64,000 bases of DNA from Verrucomicrobiia bacterium (GTDB lineage Bacteria > Verrucomicrobiota > Verrucomicrobiia > Opitutales > Opitutaceae): positions 19,877 to 83,876 of the forward strand of contig WYBX01000077.1 of NCBI GenBank assembly GCA_011525695.1, read 5' to 3'. Below the pieces are notes generated by a model. That model was given only the letters and a program-made list of their open reading frames with translations. It did not search any database and was not told the origin of the DNA. Below are positions 19,064 through 28,497 of this stretch, piece after piece. How positions within the stretch are numbered: position 1 is the first letter of the stretch; the number at the start of each line of letters is the position of its first letter. The translations under genes were made by a program, and so were the position numbers.

Positions 19064-19711
19064 ATGGCTCAGAATCAAAAACCCGCCGGCAAGCTCATCT
19101 CCTTTGAGGGATCCGAAGGCTCGGGCAAGACCACCCAGATTGCCCGGCTGGCGGCCCATCTTCAAAAGACGAACCGCGAGGTCGTTTCGACGCGCGAGCC
19201 CGGCGGAACGGAGATTGGAGAACAGATTCGCAACATCATCGTCCATAATTCCCGGGGCGACGAGATGTGCGCGGAGACCGAACTGCTCCTCTTCACCGCG
19301 GCGCGCGCCCAACTGGTTCGCGAAGTCATCGCGCCCGCCCTCCTGCGCGGCGCCATCGTCCTCAGCGATCGTTTCCTCGATTCCTCCACCGTCTACCAGG
19401 GCGTCGGCCGCAACCTCGCCGCCGACCCGGTCGCCCAGATCAACCGGTTCGCCGTCGGCACGGTGATGCCCGACATGACCATCGTCATCGACGTGCCGCC
19501 GGAGGTCAGCCTTGCCCGGCTGAAACAACGCGCCTCCGATCTGCCCGATCGGATGGAGCGCGAGAACATCGACTTTTATAAGAAGGTCCGGGATGGCTAC
19601 CTCGTGCTCGCCCAGGGCATGCCCGAACGGTTCATCGTCGTCGACGGGACCAAATCCGAGGACGCAATCGAGAAGAAGATCTGGGCCGAGGTGCAGACCC
19701 GCTTGAAATGA
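19064..19711 (+). CDS. tmk: Thymidylate kinase
   Basis: 215 residues from ATG 19064. In-frame upstream codons overlap the kinase gene and are not chosen. Walker A is FEGSEGSGKTTQ, the DR-x motif is LSDRFLDSSTVYQGVGR, and the substrate loop TREPGGTEIGEQIR is the TMPK signature. The LID region includes RASDLPDRMERE. It converts dTMP to dTDP for DNA synthesis in the cytoplasm. The stop overlaps the start of holB (ATGA), the common tmk-holB arrangement. Confidence 0.97.
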   Translation: MAQNQKPAGKLISFEGSEGSGKTTQIARLAAHLQKTNREVVSTREPGGTEIGEQIRNIIVHNSRGDEMCAETELLLFTAARAQLVREVIAPALLRGAIVLSDRFLDSSTVYQGVGRNLAADPVAQINRFAVGTVMPDMTIVIDVPPEVSLARLKQRASDLPDRMERENIDFYKKVRDGYLVLAQGMPERFIVVDGTKSEDAIEKKIWAEVQTRLK

Positions 19712-20670
19712 CCGCGTCACCCGTTCCCTGGCCCGCTGCACTCGCCGGCGCACCCACGGTCTCCGTGCTCGAGCAAGCCATCGCGCGCCGCCGGCTCTCG
19801 CACAGCCTCCTGCTGCATGGCGATTCCGCCGAACTGCTGCTGGCGGTCGCCAATGCGATCGCCGACCGGCTGCTGAACGTTCCCGGCGCCTCGGCCTCAT
19901 TCCCGCCTACCCAGCATCCCGACTGCTTCTCGCTGCGACCCGCCGGCAAGATGCGGCAAATCTCGGCGGACGCCACACGGGATCTCATCAACCAGCTCCA
20001 GGTCTCGCCGGCCGTCGCCCCCCGCAAGGTGGCCATCCTCCATGAAGTCGATCGGATGCACCTCACCGCGGCCAATGTATTCCTGAAGACCCTGGAGGAG
20101 CCACCGGCCAACACCACGCTGCTCCTGCTCACCACCCGACCCTACGCCCTGATCCCCACCATCCGGAGCCGCGTCCTTCATTTCCGGTTTCCGAGCGCCG
20201 GCACGTCGATTGCGGCGGATGGCTGGGCGCCCTGGCTGGAGGATTACCAGGCGTGGCTGGGCCGCGTGTCCGGAGGCGCGACCGGCGATCGCCGGCTGGT
20301 GGCCGATCACATCTTCACACTCTACGGGCTCGTGGCCCGCTTCACCGCGGTGCTGGATGCCGCCACCGCCGCGGTCTGGAAACTCGAGCAGGAAAAATTG
20401 CCGGCCGATCTCACCGATGACGAGCAGGTCGCCATCGAGACCGGGATTGCCAATGGCATCCGTACCCGCCTGTTCGCGGAAATCGAGCAGACCACCCGCG
20501 CCTACGCCCTGCCCCGCCTGATGGCCGGCGACGAACCGGCGCGCCGCGCCCTCACCGCCGCGGTCGATCGGCTGGAACACGCCGTCGGCCTGCTCCGGCT
20601 CAATCTGAACGCCGCCGCCGCCCTCGAGGATTTTCTCCTCGCCTCCCTCCGGCTCTGGGCCAAGCGCTAG
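19708..20670 (+). CDS. holB: DNA polymerase III delta-prime subunit (clamp-loader)
   Basis: 320 residues. RRLSHSLLLHGDSAELLLAV is the degenerate Walker A region; delta-prime does not bind ATP. APRKVAILHEVDRMHLTAANVFLKTLEEPP is the expected Walker B and sensor-like block, shown here as consecutive short motifs (VAILHEVDRM, NVFLKTLEEPP). TTRPYALIPTIRSRVLHFRF contains the SRC-type arginine region. The C-terminal helical collar follows. It loads the beta clamp during replication. Start codon overlap with tmk shows translational coupling. Confidence 0.9.
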   Translation: MTASPVPWPAALAGAPTVSVLEQAIARRRLSHSLLLHGDSAELLLAVANAIADRLLNVPGASASFPPTQHPDCFSLRPAGKMRQISADATRDLINQLQVSPAVAPRKVAILHEVDRMHLTAANVFLKTLEEPPANTTLLLLTTRPYALIPTIRSRVLHFRFPSAGTSIAADGWAPWLEDYQAWLGRVSGGATGDRRLVADHIFTLYGLVARFTAVLDAATAAVWKLEQEKLPADLTDDEQVAIETGIANGIRTRLFAEIEQTTRAYALPRLMAGDEPARRALTAAVDRLEHAVGLLRLNLNAAAALEDFLLASLRLWAKR

Positions 20671-20762
20671 CCTGCATTCCTCACACCGTGAGGTGTGATG
20701 GATGCACCCTGTCGGGTGTTCCCGTGTTCTATAAAACGTCCTGTCCCATCGAATGCGTTTCC

Positions 20763-20788
20763 GGGCGCAGCGAGTCTGCGCCCCTACG
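20763..20788. repeat. Intergenic palindrome, family A (GGGCGCAG...CTGCGCCCC)
   Basis: GGGCGCAG, five bases, CTGCGCCC, then the flank CTACGA. The same stem and CTACG flank recur at 49253, 49329, 62497 and 62609, so this is a dispersed REP-like family. It lies in the gap between convergent holB and the GH3 gene. Confidence 0.65.
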
Positions 20789-20831
20789 ATTCGGAACAAA
20801 ACGATCAGCCCTGGCCAGTCGTCGCGTAGTC

Positions 20832-20888
20832 TTTGGTCCCTTGGTCTCTTGGTCCCTTGGTCTCTCAGTCCCTGGTCCCTTCGTCCCT
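20832..20888. repeat. Degenerate 8-bp tandem repeat, CTTGGTCY
   Basis: About seven imperfect copies of CTTGGTCC / CTTGGTCT run up to, and just touch, the stop codon of the GH3 gene. The plus strand is almost purine-free except for GG. It may affect 3' end formation of the GH3 transcript. No protein reading is suggested. Confidence 0.7.
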
Positions 20889-23227
20889 CACTTCGCCGCC
20901 GCCACGTGGAAACTTCCCTTCAGCCGGATATCCGCCGACGAGCCGCCGACCATCACCGCGAATTCCCCGGGTTCGACCACCGGCTGCAGCTGCAGATCGA
21001 GGAATGCCAGCTGTTCCGACGTCACCGTGAACGTCACCGTCCTCGCCTCCCCCGGCTCCAGGTCGATTTTGCTGAAGCCGGCCAGCTGCTGCACCGGCGT
21101 CGTCAGGCTGCTGATGACGTCGTCGATATATAGCTGCACGACTTCCTTGCCGGCCCGCCGGCCGGTGTTCTTCACCTCCACGCTGATAGTCACATCCCCC
21201 GCGACGCCGATCTCGCGTGGCGCTATCCGCAGGTTGGCATACTCGAATGTCGTGTAGCTCAGCCCGTGGCCGAATGGATACAGCGGCGTCGCCGCCTCAT
21301 CGACATAGCCGTTCTTCAATGCTTTCGAGGGCGTGTGATTGTAGTAGACCGGAAGCTGGCCGACATGGCGGGCCACGGAAACGGGCAGCCGGCCGCTCGG
21401 GTTGACATCGCCGAAGAGGATGTCCGCCACCGCCTCGCCGCCGCGTTCGCCGCAGTTCCAAGCCTCGAGGAGCGCGGAGACATGCGTCTCGAGCCAGGGA
21501 ATGGAAATTGGCCGGCCGTTGATCAGGACAACCACTGTGGGCGTGCCGGTGGCATGCACCGCCCGGATCAGCTCCTCCTGCCGGCCGGTCAATTCAAGCC
21601 GGGTGACATCCCTGCCCTCCCCATTCGTCCCCTGGTTGTTCGCCGCCTTTCGCTCATTTTCTCCCACCACCACGATCGCCACGTCGGCCTTCCGCGCGAC
21701 CGCCTGGGCCTGCGCGAATTCATCGAGCTCGTCACCGAGCACGTTGCATCCCTTCACGTACTCCACCCGGACGCCGGGGACCTTCCTCCGGATGCCCTCG
21801 AGCACGGTCACGACCTCCTGCGTGAGGTGATTGGCAATGTAATCGCCGAGCTGGTTTCTCGCGTGATCGGCATTGGGACCAATCACGGCAATCGACTTTA
21901 GCCGGTCCTTCGCCAGCGGCAGCAGGTCGCCCGCGTTCTTCAGGAGCACGATGCCCTCACGCGCCACGTCGAGGGCCAGCTCCCGATGTTGGGCGGTGTT
22001 GCCGACCGCCGCGGCATGGTCCGGGTCCACGTATGGCCGCTCGAAAAGCCCGAGCCGAAACTTCTGCCGCAAAATCCGGCTCACCGCCCGGTCGATCATC
22101 GCCATCGACGCCTTCCCCTCGCGCACACTCTCGACCAGCGGCCCCATGAACCCCTCCTCCCACGAGATGCCGACGTCGAGCCCGGCGTTCAGCGCCATCA
22201 CCCCGGCCTCCTTCTGTGTGGCGGCCACCTGCTCCCAGACGATCGTGCTGATGCCATGGCCTTCGCCGAGGACCAGCCCTTCGAACCCAAGTTCACCGCG
22301 CAGGATGTCGGTGAGGAGCTTCCGGGAGGCGTGCACCGGCTGGCCGTCGACCGCGGGATATGTGGCCATCACGCCGAGTGCGCCGGACTGCTTGATCCCG
22401 GCCACCCAGGGCGGCAGGAACACCTCGCGCAGCTTCCGCTCGGAAATCTCCATCGCGCCGCGCTCGAGCCCGCTCACCGGCTCGCTCTGCCCTGGATAAT
22501 GGCACAGCCCGGCCACCGTCTTGTCTGGCGCCGCCACGTCCTCTCCCTGGACGCCCTCCACGATCGCCCCGGCGAGACGCGCGGACAGGAAGGGATCCTC
22601 CGTATACGCTTCCTGGTTCCGCCCCAGACGCGGATCGCGGATCGGTTCGATCACCAGCGTGAACAGCTGGTGGATGCCCACCGAGCGGGCCTCCCGCGCC
22701 ACCACCGCATACAGGTCCCGAACCAGATCCAGATTCCAGGTGCTGCCGATCGCCGGGCCCTCGGGAAACACGGTGCCGCCGGAGCACATCAGTCCGTGCG
22801 TCCCCTCCTCCGTCTGCAGCAGCGGGATCCCGAGCCGGGTCTGCTCGATCGCGATCCGCTGCAGCTCGTTGAAGCACTCCGCCTGCGCGCGCCGGTCCGC
22901 GCCGCCCAGGAGATTGTTGGCCAGGGTGAAGAACCCGCCCCCCGGGCCGAGCTCCGGCACCAGGGTGCCCCGCGCGAACGCCCGGCTGTTCTCCAGCCGC
23001 TCCGGCACCGTGGCTCCGAGCTCCCGCAGATAGAGGCATGGCATGTTCATCTGCCCGACCTTCTCTTCCAGGGTCATCCGGCCCAGCAGATCCTCGACCC
23101 GCCGCGCCAGCGGCTGGGACGCATCGCGGTACCGGGGCGGCAAATCCTCGGCAGATGCGGCGGTCAGCCCAAGGCTCAAGGCCATGAGCGACGTCAGGAT
23201 GGCTCGGTGGACGGGTCGTGCATTCAT
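20888..23227 (-). CDS. Glycoside hydrolase family 3 (beta-glucosidase-like), secreted, atypical nucleophile region
   Basis: 779 residues with a signal peptide (LTSLMALSLGLTAASA). The full GH3 layout is present: N-terminal TIM-like domain (RRVEDLLGRMTLEEKVGQMN), C-terminal sandwich domain (SIAVIGPNADHARNQLGDY) and fibronectin type III-like domain (PLYPFGHGLSYTTFEYANL). In the nucleophile segment, where most GH3 enzymes have V-x-SDW, this protein reads GFEGLVLGEGHGISTIV, so Glu occupies the region of the usual Asp. I believe a related subfamily in Bacteroidetes and Verrucomicrobia has this LGEG form. The substrate is unknown. It is the last gene of a four-gene minus-strand operon, 15 bp downstream of a sulfatase. 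Confidence 0.9.
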   Translation of the reverse strand: MNARPVHRAILTSLMALSLGLTAASAEDLPPRYRDASQPLARRVEDLLGRMTLEEKVGQMNMPCLYLRELGATVPERLENSRAFARGTLVPELGPGGGFFTLANNLLGGADRRAQAECFNELQRIAIEQTRLGIPLLQTEEGTHGLMCSGGTVFPEGPAIGSTWNLDLVRDLYAVVAREARSVGIHQLFTLVIEPIRDPRLGRNQEAYTEDPFLSARLAGAIVEGVQGEDVAAPDKTVAGLCHYPGQSEPVSGLERGAMEISERKLREVFLPPWVAGIKQSGALGVMATYPAVDGQPVHASRKLLTDILRGELGFEGLVLGEGHGISTIVWEQVAATQKEAGVMALNAGLDVGISWEEGFMGPLVESVREGKASMAMIDRAVSRILRQKFRLGLFERPYVDPDHAAAVGNTAQHRELALDVAREGIVLLKNAGDLLPLAKDRLKSIAVIGPNADHARNQLGDYIANHLTQEVVTVLEGIRRKVPGVRVEYVKGCNVLGDELDEFAQAQAVARKADVAIVVVGENERKAANNQGTNGEGRDVTRLELTGRQEELIRAVHATGTPTVVVLINGRPISIPWLETHVSALLEAWNCGERGGEAVADILFGDVNPSGRLPVSVARHVGQLPVYYNHTPSKALKNGYVDEAATPLYPFGHGLSYTTFEYANLRIAPREIGVAGDVTISVEVKNTGRRAGKEVVQLYIDDVISSLTTPVQQLAGFSKIDLEPGEARTVTFTVTSEQLAFLDLQLQPVVEPGEFAVMVGGSSADIRLKGSFHVAAAK

Positions 23228-23242
23228 GCTGGTTCCTTTTCG

Positions 23243-24751
23243 TCAATTTAGCCCGAGATCGGGATCGCCCGTCTCGCGCCGCAGCGCCTGCATCCGCTCG
23301 TACAGCCGCCGGATCAGCGCCGCGGACGCCGGGTCCTGCGCCAGGTCGTTGAGTTCCTGCGGGTCGGCCGCCAGATCGTACAGCTCGAACTGCTCCGGGC
23401 TCGTGCTGTACCAGTGGATGAGCTTGTGGCGGTCGGTCCGGATCCCGCGGAACGGCCGCACCCGGTGCCACCACGGGTATTCGTAATACTCGTACAGCCA
23501 CTCCGTCCGCCAGCCGGACCCGTCGCCGGCGAACAGCGGCACGAGGCTGCGACCATGCAGGTTGCCGGGCGCGGCCACCCCGGCAAGCTCCAGCACCGTC
23601 GGGGCGAGGTCGAGGTTCAGGGCCATCCGCGCGGTGCGGGCCCCCGGCCGGATCCGCTGCGGATGCCGCACCAGCAGCGGAATCCGGATCGATGGCTCGT
23701 ACATCAGCCGCTTGTCGAGCATCCCAAACTCGCCCAGGAACATGCCGTTGTCGGAGGTGTAGATGACCGCGGTGTTCCCCGCCAGCCCCTGCCGGTCCAG
23801 CGCATCGAGCACCTTCCCGACGTTGTCGTCGACGCCCAGCAAGCACTGGTAGTAGTTGCGCAGATAGCTGTCGTAGTCGACCGTCTGGTCCGCCTTCCCG
23901 ATCTGCATGTGGGTGTCGGCCACCGCGGCGGGCTTCCGGCTGAGATCGTAATCCCAAGTGTCCGGCTTCGGGAACGTGACCCCCGCCAGGGCCTGCTTGA
24001 ACCGATCCGGCGCGTCCCAGTTGGCGTGCGGCGCCTTGAACCACAGCAACAGGCAGAACGGCTTGGTGCGGTCCCGCACCGTCTCGAGGAACTTGACCGC
24101 GTGGTCGCCCAGCAGATCCGTGAGGTGTCCAGGGTATTCCTTGTCCTCATAGGGCGCGTCGCCGCCGAAATGCTCCGCGAGGATCGGATTCCGGTACCGG
24201 CCCTGACCCTTGAACCCGAAGTAGTAGTCGTAGCCCCGGTCGCGGTTGTGTGGCGCAAGGTGGGTCTTGCCGACGAAGGCCGTGCAGTAACCGTGCGCCT
24301 GCAGGATCTCCGGAAAGGTGATCTCGCCTCGCGGCATGACCGGCAGCCCGGCCGAGTTGCTCAGATCGACGATGTACTCGTCGCTATAGTGTTCCTGCGG
24401 CACCTTCGGCTCGCCGGCGTTGGTGGTGACGCCGGTGGCGTGGCCGTAGCGTCCCGTCAGGAACGACGCCCGGCTCGGCGCGCAGAGCGAGTTCACGACA
24501 AAGGCACGCTCGAACAGTATGCCCCCGGCCGCAATCCGGTCCATGTTCGGCGTCTTCAGGATCGGATTCCCATACGCGCCCATCGCGCTCCACGCCTGAT
24601 CATCGGTCATGAACATCACGATGTTCGGCCGCTCGGCCGCGGCGCCACGGGCGGCGCCGGTCAGCAACAATACGGGCAGCCAGCGGAGCCAGCTGGCCAG
24701 CCGGGCTGCGCGACGGGGTTTCCGACTCCGCAAATTCTCAAATGGGCTCAT
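23243..24751 (-). CDS. Secreted sulfatase (S1 family)
   Basis: 502 residues with signal segment LASWLRWLPVLLLTGAARG. All core elements are intact: metal pair in NIVMFMTDDQAWSAMGAYGN, formylglycine motif NSLCAPSRASFLTGRYGHAT (Cys type), and YTSDNGMFLGEFGMLDKRLM with the second metal Asp-Asn. The C-terminal subdomain has the QFELYDLAADPQELNDLAQD block. It removes sulfate esters from an exported or extracellular glycan. It is located between an APC permease gene and a GH3 gene on the same strand, which suggests that desulfation and glycosidic cleavage of one substrate are coordinated. Confidence 0.93.
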   Translation of the reverse strand: MSPFENLRSRKPRRAARLASWLRWLPVLLLTGAARGAAAERPNIVMFMTDDQAWSAMGAYGNPILKTPNMDRIAAGGILFERAFVVNSLCAPSRASFLTGRYGHATGVTTNAGEPKVPQEHYSDEYIVDLSNSAGLPVMPRGEITFPEILQAHGYCTAFVGKTHLAPHNRDRGYDYYFGFKGQGRYRNPILAEHFGGDAPYEDKEYPGHLTDLLGDHAVKFLETVRDRTKPFCLLLWFKAPHANWDAPDRFKQALAGVTFPKPDTWDYDLSRKPAAVADTHMQIGKADQTVDYDSYLRNYYQCLLGVDDNVGKVLDALDRQGLAGNTAVIYTSDNGMFLGEFGMLDKRLMYEPSIRIPLLVRHPQRIRPGARTARMALNLDLAPTVLELAGVAAPGNLHGRSLVPLFAGDGSGWRTEWLYEYYEYPWWHRVRPFRGIRTDRHKLIHWYSTSPEQFELYDLAADPQELNDLAQDPASAALIRRLYERMQALRRETGDPDLGLN

Positions 24752-24806
24752 ACGGAGGAGAAATCACGAATACCCACGGATGTAAGCCTGTTTTCTGAAC
24801 GCGATT

Positions 24807-26225
24807 TCACCCCTGCGAGAAATCCACCATCGCCGCCGGCTGCCGAAAACCTTTCGTGTTCCATCCCAGGCAGAGCACGCCGGCCAGCAGCCACACGCCG
24901 CCGATCAAGAAGGTCTTCAGCGGCAGGTTGAGCCAGATGATCAGGCAGATCACGAAACCCGCCAGCGGCGGCAGGAAATCGAGCATGAACCCCCGCGCGG
25001 TCCGGCGGGGCGCGCGAAGATAGCACTCCACCGCCGCCGCCACGTTCACGCCCATGAACGCGAGGAACGCCCCGAAGTTAATCAGCCGCGCGCACTCACC
25101 ATAATCGAGCCAGAACGCACCGCCCAGCGCGAGGATGCCGACAAAGATGAGATTGTAGTTCGGGCTGGCGTGCCGGCGATCGAGGTGCCCGAAGAGCCGG
25201 CGTGGAATCACGCCGTCACGGCCCATCCCGTACAGCAGCCGGGCCGCCCCCACCTGGCCGGTGATTCCCGAGCCGATGCTCCCGACCAGCAGGATGATCG
25301 AGAGCGTCGCATCGAGCATCGGCCCGCCGACCCGGTTGGCCACGGCCATGATGGCGGTGTCCAGCGCGTTGGTCCGCGCAGCCTCGTCGGTCACGCCGCG
25401 GGTGAACGACTCCCAGTCCGGCCAGGCAAGCTGCGCCAGGTAGACCTGCGCCCCGCTCCAGATCCCGGTGATCACGCAGGTCAGCACGGCGGCGAGCAGC
25501 ACGTTCCGGCGGGGGTTCTTCACCTCCTCCGACAACGTCGTCAATCCGTCGAACCCAATATAAGTCAGCGCCGCCAGCGCCGTCGCGGAGCCGATGGCGG
25601 ACAGCGAGAACGACTCCGCCCGATAGAAGGGCCCGCGTTCGAACAATCCACCCACGCCGTCGGCCTGCACGACGTGGCGGATCGCGGCGGCCATGAAATA
25701 AAAGACTACGACGCTCATGACGATCATGAGCAGCCAATTCACGCGCGAGGTGACCTTGATCCCGTTCAGGTTGATCAGCGTGAAGCCCACGCCGAAGATC
25801 ACCACCCAGGCATGATAGGGAACCACCGGCAGCAGGTGATTGGCCGCGATGCTCGTGAAGATCACACAGAGGATCGGGATGAACAGGTAGTCCATGAACA
25901 TCGACCAGCCCGCCACGAAGCCGAGATGAGGATGTAGCCCGCGCCCGACATAGGTGTAAGCCGATCCCGCCGCGGGATAGCGGCTCGCCATCCGCCCGTA
26001 GCTGATCGCCGTGAAGATCATCGCCACCATCGCAATCAGGATGGTGGTGACCGCGTGGCCCCGGGATAGATCGTTGGCATGCCCGAACAGCGGCAGCGCC
26101 GCCACCGGCTGGATCAGGATGATGCCGTAGACGACCAGGTCGCCCAGCGACAGCACCCGGCGCAGACCGCCACCGGCGGCCTGGCGGTCGACCGCCCGTT
26201 CGGATGCTGTGGCCGGCGCTTCCAT
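24807..26225 (-). CDS. APC-family amino acid/amine permease
   Basis: 472 residues with about twelve membrane segments. RVLSLGDLVVYGIILIQPVA is a typical APC first helix. ALTYIGFDGLTTLSEEVKNP is the conserved TM6 to loop motif (GFDG...EE.KNP). GSGITGQVGAARLLYGMGRD is the TM8 region. It imports amino acids, polyamines or amino sugars at the inner membrane. It begins 6 bp after the DegT aminotransferase stop on the same strand, so the two are almost certainly co-transcribed. The physiological substrate cannot be assigned. Confidence 0.9.
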   Translation of the reverse strand: MEAPATASERAVDRQAAGGGLRRVLSLGDLVVYGIILIQPVAALPLFGHANDLSRGHAVTTILIAMVAMIFTAISYGRMASRYPAAGSAYTYVGRGLHPHLGFVAGWSMFMDYLFIPILCVIFTSIAANHLLPVVPYHAWVVIFGVGFTLINLNGIKVTSRVNWLLMIVMSVVVFYFMAAAIRHVVQADGVGGLFERGPFYRAESFSLSAIGSATALAALTYIGFDGLTTLSEEVKNPRRNVLLAAVLTCVITGIWSGAQVYLAQLAWPDWESFTRGVTDEAARTNALDTAIMAVANRVGGPMLDATLSIILLVGSIGSGITGQVGAARLLYGMGRDGVIPRRLFGHLDRRHASPNYNLIFVGILALGGAFWLDYGECARLINFGAFLAFMGVNVAAAVECYLRAPRRTARGFMLDFLPPLAGFVICLIIWLNLPLKTFLIGGVWLLAGVLCLGWNTKGFRQPAAMVDFSQG

Positions 26226-26231
26226 CCCGGC

Positions 26232-27437
26232 TCAGGCGGTGACCGGCTGGCTGGCCTCGCAGACGGCGACGAAGCGCTTCGCCGCGGCCTCGATCTCCTC
26301 GTCCGTGGAATCGATGTTGATGCCCCAGCCTGCGCCGAGCCCGCCATCGACCACGCCCACGCTGAGGTTCATCGCGCGGGCCAGGATGTCGTCGGTCCTC
26401 GGGTACGAGCCCGGCCGGTGCGGCCGGCCCAGCGACTGCAGATGCCGCAGGACGTGCTCCATGTTGGCATAGACGTGCCATCCGCTCCGATCGACGGTCT
26501 TCTGGCCCAGGACGGAGGTCACCTTCGCCGCCTGCTCCCGCGTCTCGAAGAGCACGGTGCAGAGGGTGGCGCAGTCGCCATCCGGGTCGTTCAGCGTCCG
26601 GAAGCGGAAACCCGGCGCGCCGGCAATCAGCGCCTTGAACCGGCTGCGCTTGGCGCGGAGCGTGGCCACAATCCGGTCGAGCTTGCGCAGCTGGGCCAGC
26701 CCGACCGCGGCCGTCATCTCGTTGATCCGGAAATTGAGCCCGAGGACGCTGCGCGCGCCGACCTCGACGCCGAACCGGAGCGGTTTGTGCCCTTGATCGT
26801 GCATCCCGAACGCCGCCTCGTACAACGCCCGATCCTGGGTGACGATCAAGCCGCCATCGCCGCTGTTGATCGTCTTGAAAACATTGAGCGAGAAGGTGCC
26901 GATATCACCGATCGTGCCGACCTTCCGGCCGTGATACGACGCTCCCGCCGCCTGGCAGCAGTCCTCGATCACGCGGAGCCCGTGCCGGCGGGCGATGGCC
27001 ATGATCGGATCCATGGCGCAGGGATTGCCCAGCATGTGGACCGGCATGATCGCCCGGGTGCGCGGCGTAATCCGGTGCTCGATGTCCGCCGGATCGAGCG
27101 TGAGGCTCTCGTCGATCTCCGCCAGCACGGGCACCAGCCCCAGGAAGAGGCAGGTGCTGTAGCACGCCACGAAGGTGTACGCCGGTACGATCACCTCGTC
27201 GCCGGGTTCGAGTTGCAGCGCGGCAAGCGCCGCCACCAGTGACGCCGTGCCCGATGTGGTGGCGAGCGCATGCGCCGTCCCGCAGTAGGCCGCGAACTCC
27301 TGTTCGAGCGTTGCCGCCCGGTGCAGGAAACGCGGATCGGTCTCGCTGCCATAGCGAAACAGATGCCCGCCCCGCATCACCTCCATCACCGCATCCATCT
27401 CCTCACGACCCATCCAGTAAGCGCCCGGTCCCGGCAT
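26232..27437 (-). CDS. DegT/DnrJ/EryC1-family PLP aminotransferase
   Basis: 401 residues. The fold-type I PLP pattern is clear: TSGTASLVAALAALQLEPGD (phosphate-binding loop), IVPAYTFVACYSTCLFLG, RVIEDCCQAAGASYHGRKVG (PLP-ring Asp), and FSLNVFKTINSGDGGLIV with the Schiff-base Lys. DegT enzymes transaminate keto-sugars, for example in 3-amino or 4-amino sugar synthesis, or act on scyllo-inosose. It is first of an operon with an APC permease, a sulfatase and a GH3. I infer catabolism or remodelling of an amino sugar or cyclitol, but the substrate is not known. Confidence 0.88.
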   Translation of the reverse strand: MPGPGAYWMGREEMDAVMEVMRGGHLFRYGSETDPRFLHRAATLEQEFAAYCGTAHALATTSGTASLVAALAALQLEPGDEVIVPAYTFVACYSTCLFLGLVPVLAEIDESLTLDPADIEHRITPRTRAIMPVHMLGNPCAMDPIMAIARRHGLRVIEDCCQAAGASYHGRKVGTIGDIGTFSLNVFKTINSGDGGLIVTQDRALYEAAFGMHDQGHKPLRFGVEVGARSVLGLNFRINEMTAAVGLAQLRKLDRIVATLRAKRSRFKALIAGAPGFRFRTLNDPDGDCATLCTVLFETREQAAKVTSVLGQKTVDRSGWHVYANMEHVLRHLQSLGRPHRPGSYPRTDDILARAMNLSVGVVDGGLGAGWGINIDSTDEEIEAAAKRFVAVCEASQPVTA

Positions 27438-27696
27438 GGTGTTCCTTTGGTTGGTGGTCTTGGTGCCCGGCCGGCCCGGGACTCGACCGGGTGGCGGTCC
27501 TGCGAGTCCGCGGCGTCGCGGCGAGCCGGGGCAGTTCCTACCAAAAGAACGGAAGCCAGGCTCCGCGGGTATTGGCGGCTGCTACGCGTGGATTGCGAGC
27601 CTCGCCGGGAGTCGGCCGGGCGCCGGTCGAGCGGGGTCCAACCTCCAGTGTGGTCACCGCAATGATGCCCGCGTGGGGAGCCAAATCCGGCGGAGG

Positions 27697-28479
27697 TTAC
27701 TGCCGATCGGAACCCCGCCTGTCCGCCTCGGCGGCGATCCCGCGGAAGATCGCGCGCGCCTCGTCGTAGGCGCTCGCGGCCGCGGCCCGCTCGGCCGGCG
27801 CAATCCTGCCTTCGCGCACCCGCCACAACTGGTCAATGCAGCCCAGCGCCCATTCCGCACTCTCTCGCGACGCCCGGATCGGCCTGCCCGCGACGATCAC
27901 GTTCACCGGGTTCGTGTGCAGCTGTGGGAACTGCCGCAACGCCACCCAGCTGCTTTGCCCGATCGGCACGGCAAACTCCACAGCATGCTCGGCGCCGTCC
28001 GCTGGGACCTCGCGCGTCGCAACGACCCGTCCGTTCACCACCAGTTCGACGAGCCGCCTGCCCTGCTGATACCGGGGATCGAGTGCCTGCGCCTCGCGCT
28101 TGAGAATCGTGTCGCCAACGTGACGCCGGCCGCCGACCGGCATGACCGCACCATATATGGGCTCCAGCGGAGTCTCGGGCGAGAACGCCACCGTGGCCCG
28201 CACGCTGACCGTGCCGGGGCGGTCCACGGCCACCTCGTCGCCGGCGCTCCGGCCGTCCACCGTGAACGCCAGCGCATGCGCATAGCCGTCGCTGACGTAG
28301 CTGCGGCCCCGGGCGAGCCCGTCGACCCACGCCGCATAGTCGAGCTTCGTCACGTGGCCGAGCTGGACATACGTCCGGCCCTGGCCCACCCGCGTGCCGC
28401 TCATGCAGGGAAAATCCGTCTCCCCGCCGGCTTTCAACGGAAAACCGCAGTTCAGCAGGGATGAACGCGTCGCCGCCGG
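27697..28479 (-). pseudogene. C-terminal remnant of a CehA/McbA-type (PHP domain) metallohydrolase
   Basis: An open frame without a credible start begins right after an in-frame TGA at about 28480 and runs 260 codons to 27697. It matches the distal half of large planctomycete/verrucomicrobial CehA/McbA-family proteins: SLLNCGFPLKAGGETDFPCM, TRVGQGRTYVQLGHV, GLARGRSYVSDGYAHALAF, LVELVVNGRVVATREVPADG. The N-terminal metal-binding PHP part, usually several hundred residues, is absent. A GTG overlapping the upstream MFS stop opens only a short other-frame peptide (VDRSGVTGGDAFIPAE). I conclude the gene was 5'-truncated at the junction with the MFS gene. The C-terminus is complete. Confidence 0.75.
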
Positions 28480-28497
28480 TCACGCCGCTGCGATCCA

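Noticed and set aside
22293..24044. Long open frame (583 codons) on the minus strand across the GH3 and sulfatase genes
   Set aside because: It is a GC-rich shadow frame dominated by Gly, Ala, Arg and Pro with no motif. The overlapping GH3 and sulfatase frames have complete domain signatures.
27438..27696. Possible gene in the gap between the DegT gene and the CehA-type remnant
   Set aside because: All frames are Arg/Gly/Pro-rich without start signals or motifs. The gap is treated as non-coding.
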